The notes: generated by a model from the letters alone, not told the origin. DNA of 64,000 nucleotides from Rhabditophanes sp. KR3021 (GCA_963281155.1 CAUJLY010000001.1:2790001-2854000); one strand, 5' to 3'. Positions 9,881 to 23,507 are shown, counted from the stretch's first letter. Translations and numbers: made by a program.

Positions 9881-12800
9881 AATAGTTACCTTTACTAACT
9901 AATTATAGTTACATAACTAATCTATTTTAAAAATAAGACATATAATATTCCCATACCTATGCTAATAAAAATAAGGTTGTAAAGAATGTTCTCATAATAA
10001 AATAAACAACAAATATGCTTACGATTAAGTTTCAGATAAGGAACTTCGAATTTTGCAAATGTAAAAGTAATTTACATATTTGCACAAAGAAATCTTCCCA
10101 TATTAATTTTTTAAATTACACTCTTACAACAAATTTTTATTATTGGTTTGATAATTTAAGGGGTGTTTATATTAATAATGCATTAAAAGGAAAATCTCGA
10201 AGAGCTTTGTTTGCGGCCAAACCATCACGTCAATTCTAGAAAAAGCCTTCTGGTCAACACAAAAGTCATTTATTCTGAGAACCACACATACAAGACTTCT
10301 TGCAATAGAACAGACTTTTTTAACAAACTACTTGCATTCAATGGCATCTTTTGATAAGGAACTTTTATACATCAAAATAATTTAAATAATTGTTTAGCAA
10401 TAGTTTCCTGGTATTAACAATAAATTGGGTGTTTATTTAAATGCGCACAATTATCAAATGAAATGTTTCTTTTGTCAAAAGCTCTTAATCATTCGTACTT
10501 ATTAAATTAAGTCTACTCTTAATCGTATCAATTTTTAAACACTCAACAATGTTTATTTTTTACCTTGTACAAGATGACGACATATGCTATAAGGGCAACG
10601 TTTCTTAGAAATTATTTCATTTGCCATCTTTATTATTTGGTGGTGGTTCAAATATCTCAAATTAATATCTTGGGAATATTTACTTTGCAATATATTAAAA
10701 ACTTTTTTACAAAGTCCAAACAGACATTAACACGTTTTTATCGTAATATATTTGTATTCCCAAAACGTTATTTGATAGGCTTTTATTTTAATAAAAATAT
10801 ATAGTGAAAACTTCATTTACCTACATCAAAGGAATCACAAAACTTTCTTAAGATGCCCCATAATATGTTCTAGATGTGAAAACAACTTTTACATGTACAT
10901 CATTTTTGCTTTTCATAAATATTTTATTTGACAAAAAATGCCTGTTTATTTTACAATAGAAAGATAAACCAAAATGCATTTTTAAATATTTTGAGGAAAA
11001 GGCTATTTTTGATAAAACGTGAGAAAATGGTTTATCGTTTACTAATAAGGAGGATTTTTAATGATGTTATTAAATATTAATAAATATAATATCCTAAGTT
11101 GTTTGTTCATCCTTTTTCAGAAGGATTTTATATTAGTTTTTATTCAAATTTTTGTGTGAATTTCGTTCTTTACACAGTATTCTTGATTTAACAATTACAT
11201 ATAATAGGTATTTCCCCATCTTGAATAGAACTACCTAAAAATATAATAATTGAGCTTATACTTTTTTAACCAAAATAACACCTCTCACTAAAACATTTAA
11301 CACAAACTGCCTATGTATCAATACTATTATACACTTTATTTTTATGATTGCGGCTTTATGTATATGATAATAAGTACCAATTCAAAATATTTATTTGTTA
11401 TGTTGTTAAAAGCAAGTCCTAAAAAAGGTATATTATAGACTTGTGTTAAGTAAAAATTATCAGTCTTTATTTTTTACTCTTTAGAAGAGACCAACAACGA
11501 CACTTATCTTTCAAGAATGCAATAAAAGTTTAATTTTCCAAGTTAAAAGGTTCATCTATCTAAGTATAGTTATAGTCTACTCTTTGATGCAGAGTGCCAA
11601 TAAATTGTCTATTTTTTATGCCAGTGTTCTATTTATACTTACTTATCTAGAATGGGCTTTTATTAAAAATTGTTTGATTTTTCTAAAAGTGAATGACTAT
11701 TAAGAGGGTAAAGTTATTGTTATAACTTTTTGCTTAATAAAATAAAGGCATTTTTAAAAAAAAGTGTATTTTGTAGATTATATTAGACAAAAATAAATTC
11801 CTATTTTCAAAGTAATGGTCAATGTTGTGACTTGACATCATTATTTTACTTTAACAATTGGTGCAGTTTCAAATTTTAACAATTGAATATATTTAATATT
11901 GTATTCAATTTTGTGAATAAATAATCAAGCCATCAATGTTATGTAGAATATTTATTTTCTTTAATCTCCCTACTTTGTATTACTTTTAATAAGCGTAGTT
12001 ATAGAATCTATTTAGATCTTGAACACATAAATTATGAATACATTTTTTGATCACAAATAATGATAAAAGATAACATAAAATGGGTGTCCCGAATAAATAC
12101 CAGATGTCTTATTTAAAGTTTATATTAAAGGAAATGTATGTATGGTGATTGAAGTTCAGGAAATTTTGATTAGAGATGCTAGCACAAAATAAAGAATGTA
12201 TTAAGAACTGTCCATACTTAATTTTCGAGGGCACTTTATAAGGACTATTTTTGAAGTTAAATAAGTATTTCTATTTATAAAGGTCAGACATGGTAAAATA
12301 TTTTTTGACGTACAAAGATAGTTATTATTATGATAATTTTAAATGTCTGAACTATAATTAACTTTGACCAAAATTTGCTAAACCAAGAAGCACTCAACCT
12401 TATGAAATGTTCATTCTAATTCTTTACCAAACTTTTGAAATATCGAGGAAATTTATTGCTATACCAATTAACTTTTTTTGTTAAATTCAATGTCGAATTA
12501 TTATTAGCATTTGCTAATCTATTTATCAATTAGCAACCTTAATTTTATACATTTGCTTAGTGTTTTTCGATTTCTTTGAAAATTACCGTTAATCTAATGA
12601 AAGTCAATCACTTTTATAAAAAGCAATCAAATTTAATAAGAACATGGAGGTTTGATTATTCTGAACTAGACATATGTATATATTCATTTGATAACATATT
12701 TATCTTAGACAAGAAAATCATCATTTCCTTATATTTATCGAAGACTCATTTATTTACTCATTATCTTTCTAGTTATAGAGAACCAAAAATATATTTAGTT

Positions 12801-13163
12801 TTGGGGACATTTTCTAAAAAAGTTAATGCAATACTTTTTCTTCAACTACATTCGACACAAAGTTACGAAAAGAATTGTTAGTAATTTTTGATAAGGTAAA
12901 GTACTTTCAATTTTTGTTCCTTTCAATAGATCTATTGTTAAAAGTAGCGCCTTGTGGTTAGTATTTTATCTATTATTATTGTGTACCATATAGTCTAATT
13001 GCCAAATTATTTCAACTTTTAAAGTTACTTATAATCTCAACTAAAATATCTATTATCTAAAATATTATATACTACCATCAAATCAAATTGAAATCAAATA
13101 TAAAAAATTAGATGTATTTTTCTATTTCATAACAATAAGTATTTGGTGAATGCTTTTATAAAT
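9881..13163. other. intergenic, 3.3 kb, no gene seen
   Basis: AT-rich throughout with only short, low-complexity reading frames on both strands. I see no tRNA, no Sm-site RNA and no recognisable protein fragment. The right end should hold the ion channel promoter. Confidence 0.6.
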
Positions 13164-15940
13164 ATGAAAAATTGCAACTTTATTTTGACCAAAATTTCGC
13201 TTAATAATCCTATTATGATATCTGTAATTGGTATCTTGTTGTGCTTGGCTTGTCAGACGCTAAAAGCTGATCATTTTGGTAACTTTAATGAAGATTCAAA
13301 AGTTTACTCCACCTTGTCATCATCTGCTCAAATTGATGAAGGGTCCGGAATAGATGGTTTTCTGATGGATGAGTTGGAAGTTGCCGAGGGAACAGTTACT
13401 TCGAAAGTACAAGAGAATGGGCTGTTTGGTAACTCAAGATCCGTTCCTATCCCCATTGAAATGGAAAAAATGTTGTATGCAGGAAGGCACGTCTATGACA
13501 AATACTCAACCCCGACGCAAGGAAACGGTAAACTTTAAATATGATTATTTAATTATATTGTTTCAGAACCAACACAAGTAAATTTGTCCATGTACATAGA
13601 AGGGTTATCTTCATTCCGCACGCAAACCATGGATTTCGCTGTAGATGTTTATTTTCAGCAATATTGGAAAGATTCACGTTTAAGTCACAATGAAAGTAAA
13701 AGAATTTTGATTAGGGATAAGAAAATTCTAGAGAGGATGTGGTACCCGGTAAGCTCCTAATTTATTATATAACCATTATTTTATTCTAGGATGTGTACTT
13801 TGCAAATGCTCGTATAGCCTTTTTTCAAGAAGTCACCCAACCAAATTTCTTAGTCTGGATCGAAAGGGACGGAACGATACTCTATGACACGAGAGTCTCT
13901 ATGAGTGTAATGTGTCAAATGGATTTAACAAAATGGCCTTTGGACAGTCAGCTATGTAACCTAAGAATCTTGAGTTACGCTTTTAATATTGAAGAATTGG
14001 ATATTAAGTGGATTTTAGATAGTCCAATCACGAGAAATCCAGCTATTGCAATGTCTGATATGTACATCGTTAGTTTGCAGCCGGGTTGGTGCGATGGCAA
14101 TTATAGTACTGGAATATGGTCCTGTGTGACGGCTGATTTTTTTTTAAAACGTGAAATCAGGCACCATATTATGCAGTCTTATGTTCCGACAGCTTTAATT
14201 GTCGTCATTTCATGGTTTTCTTTTTGGCTAGACGTTTCCAGTACGCCTGCTCGTGTCAGTTTGTCTATTACAACTTTGCTTACTCTCTCAACTCAAGCAA
14301 ATGCTTCTAGAGTTGGTCTGGAAGCTGGGTTGAGAGCTATTGATGTGTGGATGGGAGTTTGTACTTTAATGGTTTTTGGTTAGTTCAAATTAAGTGTAAT
14401 TTTTATTATTTCATGTTATAGCTACAATGGTTGAGTTTACCACAGTTATTTATGTTCAACGTCAAGGTAAGTTAAATATGCCATTTAAATCTATAAATAA
14501 TTTATGTTAATTTCATTTCCTTGTTCCTATTTTGCACATCATTTTTGTATATTCTTCCTTATTGAAATCATATGTAAAAATTATTAAAAAATGTATTTAA
14601 AAAACTTACTTCTCTTCTTTTTCGATCGCAAATGGTCAGAGTCAACAAGTCATCTCGATGAAGGTAACTTTAATTTCAAAAAATATTGGCACTTTTAATT
14701 TGTTTAAATAACACATTTTTTAAACTCGCATTTTTTCTAAGTTTTTGATGTGCAAAAAATCCCTGCTTTTTTTTGTTTTGAATGTTTGATAGTAAACTTT
14801 ATTTAGATGATCAAATGAAAAAAGAAGAAGATTCCGATCCTCAATCAAACACCAAATACCGCTCAAAAGAACCATCCCAAAAGAATGGCGAATTGTCAAA
14901 ATGCTGTAAAAAAATATGGAAGAGAACATTTGGAACGATTTACAATCCATTTAAATCAACTGCAAACAACAGAGAAGAGGTAAGTTTGTTGCTACAACAT
15001 TTGATGTTCTCTATGCCTTTGCCAAGCATTTTAAAATTTTGCTATTGCTATTTTTCTTCAGGGACTTTATCCAACTGACACTATCGCTCCTAATGAATGC
15101 TGCTTACTTCTTAAAGGTACCCCCTCATTTTTTGATCAGAAAAATAGTACCATTGAACCATTAGGTTCTTTCAACATCAATAATGATTCTCCCAGTTTTA
15201 TTGACGAAGATGTGGAGGAAGTAATAAGTGAAAGAAGCCATAAACATTCTACTGCGCTTAATAATCAGCCTTTAAAAACGCTACCCTTAGATGCTTCTTC
15301 ATTTCAGGAAAGTTCTTATGCAAAATATGGGCCATTTTTAGCTTCCTCTGTTACATCATCTAACCATGACACTGCTCCACATTCCGTGTTGATTCCATCT
15401 ACTTACACAAACGGAGTAAATACATCCACTAGTTTTGGATTCGAAACAAATTGCCACCTCTCTACCATTTCGACTAATACACGCAGCTTATCTCCAAACA
15501 CAAACGACTGGAGGTCAAAAGAAGCCGAAAGACTCGCAAACTGGACCAAAATGGACACCATAAAAAAGGAAAGCAAAAATGGGCAATTAAAAATGAAAGC
15601 CACCCTCTCCAACACAATCAGTCAACAGGTACAAGCATTCGGCCGAAAAATATCAAGATCCCCCCATCCAATAGATGATAAAGAATGTGATGGTAGTTTT
15701 ACTGAAAGTTCAAATAAATCACGTCTCATTCGTTGTGACAAGTGGTCCACTGCCTATAGGAATGTTCAAAATAAAAAGTATGTATTTTGTTTAAAATTAG
15801 TCTGATCGCTCATTAATTTTAGAAAAATTGCTGCACGTCATGAAGCAAAACTAATAGATCAGAAATCTCGGTGGCTATTCCCGACTGCATTCATATTGTT
15901 CAACATGTTTTACTGGACTTATTACCTATATATTATTTGA
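13164..15940 (+). CDS. Cys-loop ligand-gated anion channel subunit (LGC type)
   Basis: Pentameric ligand-gated channel subunit of the neuron or muscle membrane. Proposed exons: 13164-13527, 13567-13748, 13790-14378, 14422-14466, 14640-14663, 14807-14979, 15062-15777 and 15823-15940, giving 736 aa in one frame. N-terminal hydrophobic signal, then the ligand-binding domain with the Cys-loop (C224-x13-C238, containing KWPLDSQ) and a second Cys pair (about 283/294) as in glycine, GluCl and related receptors. TM1 is near 307-329. The TM2 entry SSTPARVSLSITTLLTLSTQ has the Pro-Ala-Arg signature of anion-selective channels. TM3 is near 372-397; TM4 (WLFPTAFILFNMFYWTYYLY) ends the protein. The TM3-TM4 loop is very long, over 300 residues, Ser/Lys-rich. 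Closest by eye to nematode acetylcholine- or amine-gated chloride channels; the ligand is undetermined. Exon 5 is only 24 nt and its removal keeps frame. Confidence 0.85.
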
Positions 15941-16338
15941 ATGATACTAATATGAAGTATTTAAATAAAAAATTTGTTAAATTTAAAGGTCGAAAAAAAT
16001 CAGATTTTAATAAGTTCAAAAAAAGCATTTCCTCATCATATTATTGCATAATCATTGATAAAAACAGTAGATTACATTTTTATTATGACATTGTGTCAAT
16101 AGTATGATAGGTATTGTTTATCCCTGCTTATCTTTGACCCAACACTAATTTTTTGTATTATGTGTTGGTTAGGATCAACTCGAAATAACTGTGTATATTT
16201 ACCAGATACGCATGCATTAAACTACAAATTATCATTACAATGTGTTTAATCCACGTTTCTTTAAATATGTACACAATTTGTTATTATTACCTATCAAACT
16301 TTTACTCAAACTTTTCATTTTAGTTTTCAAATGAAGTT
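15941..16338. other. short intergenic spacer
   Basis: About 400 bp between the channel and the MLT-10-like gene on the same strand. TTCATTTTAG at 16312-16321, just before the next start, could be a trans-splice acceptor. Nothing else is seen. Confidence 0.5.
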
Positions 16339-18487
16339 ATGCACTTTTGGCCAAACAACAATTGCCACACACTTTATTTTTTCCTTTTTATTATGATATT
16401 ATTTGGTTCAGGTGGAGCAAAATATGAAATGAAAAAAGAGTATTTCAAAATTAATGTTACAAATGTCAATCATTTATTTCATAAAGTTGCTATACGAGCA
16501 CTGATAAAAGTAACTTTAACACTTATTTAATCGTAATTACTTTTTTAGGCTAAAGCTCAAAATTTAATCCGAGAATTGCCGTTGACAGAACAGATTGTTT
16601 ATAGGGAGTGTGTGAAAGATGGAATGAAAATTAACTTATTAGCTCGATGTGTTGTTCAATTATTCAATACAAGAGATCGCATGATAGCAGAAGGGGCTTT
16701 GAAGTTACCCGTCGAAGAAAATTACCCAAAGCCAAAGTATTACAATTTGAAAAAAAGAAAAAGAATAAATATTCCTCTTAAATTGTCAAGAATAAAGAGA
16801 AAGAAGCGAGATACGTTATTGTATCGTTTTCAAACAAAGACTAATTTTGTAATGCTTCCGATTAATGAGGAATTGGAGAGAATACGTTTACAAGAATTAA
16901 AATTGCCGCTTAATCTACGAAATTTAAAGAGACTAGAGAGGTACCAAAAAATGTCTAAATACGTCAAGGACTATTCAGAAAGCCTTGCTAAAACGAATGA
17001 AAAAACTCTTACTCAATTCAACAGTCCCACCAAAATGAAAGTCAAAGGCGATACAGAGTCAGAAAAGTCAGTCACTAGTATGTTTGAACAAATTGTTTCA
17101 TTTATCCAAGGATTAGCATCCACTCATAAACAAAAGCTTTCCTTTTTGTCTCCGCGATTATTTAATGTAATCCCGGGGTGTAACGATCAAACTAAGTGCA
17201 AAAACAGATTTTTATCACCGTCCATGTTTAGTTTCCATAAAAATGATGGTATTCTACCTTTACCTGACATCATGGGTAATGTATTTTCAAATAGTGACGA
17301 CATGAACTTGTGGTTAAACTTTTTGATTGAAATCAGTGGTGCTTCAGAAAAATTGCAAAAAACAGTTGATAATTTAGGTTCAAAAATAGTTGAAATGGAA
17401 GAACAAATTTATCCGGCAATTATTTCAATGCAGCGGATGGAAGACAAAATGAAACGTATTAGGGATTCATACAATTATGTTCAAAAGGATGAAATACAAA
17501 GAAAGGGGTATACTTTTATGAATGAAAATCAGGCAAAACTATTTTATTCAGATAAAGAAGCACCTATTTTGAAGGAAAGTATTGATAATTTGGTTAAAAT
17601 GTCAAAGGAAAAACTTGAAGCAAGAATTGAAAATGATATTAGAGAATTAGCAGGCTTAGGAAAAGAAAATTCCAGCATAGATTGGTTTAAGCAAATACAT
17701 AATGCTACAATAAACAATTTCATTAAAGGTGAAAGAATTAGAAGAGCCACAGATCCTGAGGCAAACAATTCAGCAAATGGGATTCATTTAACAACATTAG
17801 CTCCCTTTGCATTTTATAATAGAATTAATTCAGGAGTGACATTGGAAATTGTTACGTTATCACCCCATGCTTTTATTTTTGAACTAATGTCAAGTGAGGC
17901 TCTTTCTTTTGGTACACTTAATCCAAGAGCTTTCATTGCTTCTATTTTAACACCATCAGCCTTGATTGGTCGTATACTGTCACCAGGAGCTTTTCGAATT
18001 GAAGTATTGTCACCCCGTTTCCTTACATTGTGGGTACTCAGTCCTGAAGCAGGTATGCACCATTTAGTTTGTTACATTTTAATATTTAGGTATCATCGAA
18101 ATATTAACTCCCAAATTTATGGATTTAAAAATACTTTCTGGAGAACGAGGTATAATTCAAATATTATCTCCAAGAATCCTGTCTTCTCACATTTATTCAC
18201 CTGAAAGCGATGGAATACTCATATTAAGTCCCTCAATTTTAAGTCCTGGCGTAGGCAGTGGGGAATCACAGTTTATTGAGATTTTATCTCCCCATATCCT
18301 AGGTAGCTTCAAAATACTAAAAATAGCTTTAATATGCATTAATAATTTAGGTGGTGAAGGAGGAAGTCATGGTGATGTCCATGGCGGACATAAAGAAACC
18401 AAAACTAATGAGACTACTGGGACTTCTGCCATTGGGGAAATTCCAATTATGTCTCAGATTCCTGGAAATTTTAGGTTGATCTCATAA
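16339..18487 (+). CDS. MLT-10-like secreted moulting/cuticle protein
   Basis: Exons 16339-16509, 16549-18052, 18090-18302 and 18351-18487 join to 674 aa. The start is the ATG at 16339, followed by a hydrophobic signal (YFFLFIMILFGSGGA). The middle has dibasic stretches (KKRKR, RKKR) that could be proprotein cleavage sites, and a Cys pair (GCNDQTKC). From about residue 470 there are repeated LSP/LNP/LTP units of the form hydrophobic-LSPxAF (for example VTLSPHAFIFEL, GTLNPRAFIASI, RILSPGAFRIEV). These are the hallmark of the nematode-specific MLT-10 family (DUF644-type repeats), whose C. elegans founder is needed for moulting. The repeat array spans exons 2 and 3. The tail is Gly/His-rich (GGEGGSHGDVHGGHKE). 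The family assignment is from memory of the repeat pattern; function is by analogy. Confidence 0.75.
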
Positions 18488-18759
18488 AATACACTTTTAG
18501 TAGTTCAATTAATTTTGTCGTTGTTGAATAGACACTTATTTATATAAATTCATATTAGCTTTTATGTGACGTTGTATAATTGAAAGAAATGTTATTTTTA
18601 GTAAAATATTACGATGTTTGGAAATAAATTAATATTGAGAACAAATTAATGTTGAAAACAAGGATGCAATCATTTACTTCAAAATTAATTACATATTGCC
18701 GTGAAACTTTATTTTAGGTATTTCATAATTAAACAACGAAAGATAATGTGTAAATCCGT

Positions 18760-19719
18760 TTCAATTATTTATAGCTATACATTTACTTTATTTGATCATA
18801 ACTGTAACAATATCAGCATACTCTATTTTTCAAATTGTTTTTTAATTTATGTCTTAATTTATAAAACACCAATGGAAGTGAAGTTTTCCATAAAATCGAT
18901 GGTTTACGGAAGAAGAATAGGAGACATATTATTTCCTGTATCTGGACGACTTTATTTAATGGGTATTATTTGTATCCAATATCTGCAAGTGGGCATCAAG
19001 GATTCTCTATTTGTTTGAATATGGGGATATAATATCTCTTTTGGGAGTTTTTCGGTATTTATTTGCGTGTTATTGGACTAGTATTTCAATGTTATACAAT
19101 ATTTTCTTTGATTTGTAAGAAAACAACAATGACAAAGGAAATCGTTTTGTATTATTTTATATGTACAATCATATTCATATTATTTTCTGGTATTTTTCTC
19201 AATTGTGAAGAGAAAAATAGAATACTTTTGATTCGGCAATATCCACAATATTAAATAATTTTGTAAAATGTTTCAAACATTATTTCATCGAAACAAGTGG
19301 ATAACATTAAAACAATCGAATTAACCGGAGTAACAATACTTTTTGCTGCTGAGACCTTCTTAATATGTCTTATTGGATATTTTTTCACTCAAATTTTAGT
19401 AAACTTACAATCTTTAAAAGGAAAAAAATTCAGTATTATACAAAAAATATAAGAAGCTGTCAACATACTTCTAATCCAAATCATATGTCCCGTATTTTTC
19501 TTTGCAATTCCAATTGGTTCATTATTAATTTTGTTTTTAATCGAAATTGGTTTCAATAATCAAGGGCAAATGACGTTTGCACAATTGCAATGCCTGTATA
19601 TTTTAAGTTATTCTTCTGTTGCAGTCCAATTTTTTATATGGAATTATTATATTTTGGCACTTTATAATAAAAACAGAGAATCGTTTAAACGCTCACAACA
19701 AAAGACGATCAAAAAATAA
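18760..19719 (+). pseudogene. decayed SRH-like chemoreceptor
   Basis: Fragments of a seven-TM receptor follow in order on the plus strand but in shifting frames with stops. TM1-2 pieces include LIYKTPMEVKFSIKS and GDILFPVSGRL; a TM3-4 region lies near 19055-19250. Then come NIKTIELTGVTILFAAETFL, a KKFSIIQKI-stop-EAVNILLIQIICPVFFFAIP stretch typical of TM6 in the SRH/STR group, and a TM7 end (SYSSVAVQFFIWNYYILALY). The order fits a full-length gene. Several frameshifts plus a TAA near 19450 that no short GT-AG intron removes argue for a pseudogene. Confidence 0.6.
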
Positions 19720-19910
19720 TTATTTTATTTACAATCAAATGAATATTAATAACTCGAGTCTTATAATATTATTCTTTTATCAGTGACAGTTATAAAAAAT
19801 ATTATAAGCCACATAATAAATTAAGAGTCTATTAGATTAGGGAATGGATCATCGATGATCAATAATGTTACATAATCATTCTTAATGATTAATTATTTTT
19901 GAAAAATAAG

Positions 19911-20640
19911 TTAACCATAATATGTGGAAGAATGCTTAGTATGCTCTGTTGATCTATTGTTCATGCAAGATTTTACAACGTCAATAAAGACCAAGACTGT
20001 AGCAAAGAAAGCTGAGATTGTTGATATTATTCCGAACCATAATGTTAAACTTTGCATTGTGTCAACAGATGTAAGATTAGGGAAGAAATTGACGATTTCA
20101 TCTTTTAAATGGTCTTCTAGACTTCCATAAGAAATGGTGTAGGTTAACATTAATCCTGTTACCGCCGTTCCTAATAAAGTTAGAATGATCAATGGAATAA
20201 GTCTGAATTTAACGCAGCAGTAGAAAGATATACATGCGATAATGCTTGTCATAAAGGCGATTGATTGGACTATTACAGCTACAGCTATGCTTGAATATAG
20301 TCTTTTAGCTCCACTTGATAAATGATGATAATAGTCATCGCACACTCCCTTAATATATGGTTTTTGATTATATTCTACAGAAACATATGTGTAGAATATG
20401 GAACATGAATAAGGAATACAGTCTGAATTCAATATAGCTGTCATTCTAAGGCAATCACTTCCACTGCAAGAATTAGCAAAATCTGAGAATTCACTAATTA
20501 AAGTGGCCGCTAAAATGTATATTATAATATTATTTATAATTATCATGTTTACCTGGATAGACAATTGATGCCATGCTAAATAAACTACTTATCAATATAA
20601 ATACTCCAAAGCCAACTGCAGTCATAAAGTGATAGCACAT
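19911..20640 (-). CDS. claudin/Clc-like four-transmembrane protein
   Basis: Two exons, 20640-20553 and 20509-19911, with a 43-nt intron, give 228 aa. The start is the ATG at 20640; exon 1 encodes the first membrane span (FGVFILISSLFSMASIVYP). The topology is one span, a large cysteine-containing extracellular loop of about 80 residues (six cysteines), two spans (AVAVIVQSIAFMTSIIACISFY and LIPLIILTLLGTAVTGLMLTY), a second short loop, a fourth span near residue 185 and a polar His/Ser-rich cytosolic tail. This layout matches the claudin/PMP22-like tetraspan group, including the nematode Clc-like proteins. The claudin W-GLW signature is not seen, so the family call is tentative. It sits among chemoreceptor genes but is unrelated to them. 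Confidence 0.6.
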
Positions 20641-21639
20641 TTTTCTTTAAATCTATAAAAATAAAATAAATAAATTCTTTTTAAGTTTATTCAAAACCAA
20701 AATATATTTGATAGAAAAAAATATTAAATGTATTTATGAAGACAATAAACTGATACTAAGAGTATTGCCTTTCTCTTTATATAAACAGACTATTGTCGTA
20801 AATATAGTGATATCATTCGAGTATGTATCATCAACATTATTCCTATCATTAACGTTTAAAAGAAAGGTAAGTAATAATTATGATGAATTCATTTTGTTAA
20901 GAATTTAAAAAATTCGTCACGCCTATATTAAATATTTAACCCGGATTTGATTGATAAACAAGTGCTAAAAATGAACTTGAGTTTCTTCCTATTATTTATA
21001 TTTGAAATCATATTAAAGTTTATTGTTGTTCTTTAAAGGACATAAGCGTACTATCATATGTTGATTTCTTATTCGTAAATTGTTGAAAACATGACAACAG
21101 CATGGAAATTAAATATTATGTATGTTATCACTAATAATGATAAGATCATTCAAATGATGTCTGATAAAAATTTGTTTGATTTTTGAAAACTGTTTGGGTG
21201 CACATTTGAAGGATTGGGTTTTCTAACTAACAAAGTTATTTTTCAATCAAAATATTATTATGTTGATTAGTGCTAGCGGAATTATTCAAGATTACACTGC
21301 TTTGCCTATCATTTGTCTTTACTTTGGATTTTATGTAACGAGTTTGACTCAAATGAATCATCAGCCAACAGATTAGTTTGTACATTAAAAACATCTATCT
21401 ATATAAAGTTTAGCATTTCTCAAAAATATTTGCCAAATGTAATCATATGCGAAAACCAGAAAAGACAAATTGAATTATTGAAACCGAAACACCTTGAAGT
21501 ATGAACAAATGATAGTAAACATTGTTGTCTGAGCAAATAAAATAGCACATTTGTAAATTTCATGATTAATACTTAGGTATAAAATATTAGCAAGAAAATT
21601 AAATTGTAGTTATTTGAAATGAACGTTAAAAATTATGGA
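20641..21639. other. intergenic, no gene seen
   Basis: AT-rich spacer between the four-span gene and a decayed receptor. Short plus-strand frames at 20708 and 21313 lack homology and look like chance. Confidence 0.55.
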
Positions 21640-22652
21640 TTTTGGCTATTACTATTGGTAGTCTTGGTTTAATAACTAATAGTAGTTTATTTTGTATCAT
21701 TCATTTTCTACCTCCTCGTAAAGGCGATTATACATTACAATTAATAAAATGGAGCTTGTTATAAATGCAGAATATTTTTCTTTTTAAAAAATGAAATAGT
21801 TATTTCTTATCTTATGGTTGTTGCTTTCTCATCTCTTCTTCATACAACTGATTTTATTGTCCTCGCATTCATCGGAAAATATAACATATTTGTAAGAAAA
21901 AAACCGGCAAACTGGCTTCATAATATAGAACTAATTTCATTTATCATCTTTGACCCATTAGTGTCAACATGCAATTTATTTTTGTACCATATCTTTTAAG
22001 CAACCGAAATGATTACCATGACTCAAATTTGAAGGTAAACAATTATTATTTTGTTTAATTCATTTATTTTTGCAATAAATACACAATAAAAATGATGGTA
22101 TTTATTCTTAAAATATAATAATAAAATAAATCGAAAAGGTTCTCTCAAAAGGATGCTTGTCATCCTTTATTGATCATTTATAGCAATTTTAGTTTGATAA
22201 AAGTCCGCAGCAATATCGTCTTTATCATATGAAATTTATATTTTAAATGCTTAAATCACAAATGCTAGTTTTATAAATTTTCTTTTTCAACCATTTATTA
22301 AGGTATTACAAATAATTTGGTCCATTTATGCATACTACTGTCCTCTTGAAATGTTGCTTATAAAAGCATGAACGAAGCTAGAACAGAGACAGCTCGAACA
22401 ATAAAAAAGACCTTGATATATTTAGGAGCTTGTGTGATTTTGCCTATTGTCTTTGCATTATTACCTATATTATGTACATTTTTGTTTTGTTTCGTTAGCA
22501 TTGTTTCTACTGGTGTTTTTATTATCATGAGAGATTTAAGTGTCCTCGGACCTTTATTTCATTGTTTTATTTCACCCATTATGCAATTCTTTTTGTTTAT
22601 AAAAGTTATCCATGTATCCAGTTTAAGTTTTAGTAGAAAAAGTATTACTTAA
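21640..22652 (+). pseudogene. decayed chemoreceptor, different subfamily
   Basis: A TM1-like stretch (LAITIGSLGLITNSSLFCII) at about 21647 runs into LPPRKGDYTLQLIKW. A one-base shift near 21752 leads to TM2-TM3 (EIVISYLMVVAFSSLLHTTD, then a WLHNIELISFIIFDPLVS stretch) and a stop at 21999. A gap with no good frame follows. From about 22368 the C-terminal part reads ARTETARTIKKTLIYLGACV and two more spans to a TAA at 22652. The parts are in the right order for one receptor gene. The frameshift and missing middle suggest a pseudogene, although unseen introns could explain part of the gap. Confidence 0.5.
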
Positions 22653-22869
22653 GAGATTAATTTACATATTACAATTAACAATAATGCGCTGATTAACAAA
22701 TAAAATTATTAAATAAATCTAAGTAATATGCTTATACGCTATTTATTTGAATCGAACTGAAGTTACAAACCCTGACACAGTGTCATTATTAATTCAGTTA
22801 TATGCTAAATTATTCTTTATTTTATATGCTATAATTCTGTATTATATTCCTCTGGAGTTGCTTTTGTAC

Positions 22870-23135
22870 AGATGAATGAAAGAGGCAAGGATAGAAACAG
22901 GTAGAATAATTAGGAAAGTCTGGAATATTTAGGAGCATGTGTAACTTTTACCCATTGCTATGGCTCTGTGAGCTCTGGCAATCACCTTTTTCTCATGTAA
23001 TTTCGTTGTCCTTTCTATTCCTATAATGATGTTTACCATATTAAATGATTTATCTATGTTCGGATCTTTAGTGTTTTTTATCACCAATTATGCAATTTGC
23101 TTTTGTTTATAAGAATGAATTTAAAAAATGGAAGA
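22870..23135 (+). pseudogene. partial second copy of the same receptor's 3' end
   Basis: DNA from about 22870 (ATGAATGAAAGAGGCAAGGA) parallels 22368 onward (ATGAACGAAGCTAGAACAGA). They share blocks such as TATTTAGGAGC and ATTATGCAATT..CTTTTTGTTTATAA. This copy carries stops and small indels throughout. It is a local tandem duplicate of a gene end and clearly not coding. Confidence 0.6.
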
Positions 23136-23248
23136 TTAAGAAAATCTTCAAAACAATTACTAATAGTGAACCATGCAGAAGTACAGTCATTAAATTAAAT
23201 TATGTAACTGATTTTAAGAGTTATTTTAATTCGAAATTTAGATAGTAT

Positions 23249-23322
23249 GGCTCAATGGTCTAGTTGGTTATGATTCTCGCTTTGGGTGCGAGAGGCCCCG
23301 GTTTCGACTGCCGGTTGAGCCC
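23249..23322 (+). tRNA. tRNA-Pro (anticodon TGG)
   Basis: Seven-base acceptor stem GGCTCAA/TTGAGCC with discriminator C. The anticodon arm TCTCGCTTTGGGTGCGAGA puts TGG in the loop. The T-arm contains the TTCGACT loop. It closely resembles the known nematode tRNA-Pro sequence. Confidence 0.9.
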
Positions 23323-23507
23323 AACTTTTTTTAAAATTTGACAACAACTATTTTCAAAGATTGTTATGTAATTTCAGAATTATATTTTTCAGACAAATGA
23401 TTAATTACTTTTTGTAATTGAATAAACATTGTTTATAATCAGAAATATTTATGTATTTATTTCTATAAATGAAGTGTAAACTGGCATTTTTGAAGCATAC
23501 AAATAAT

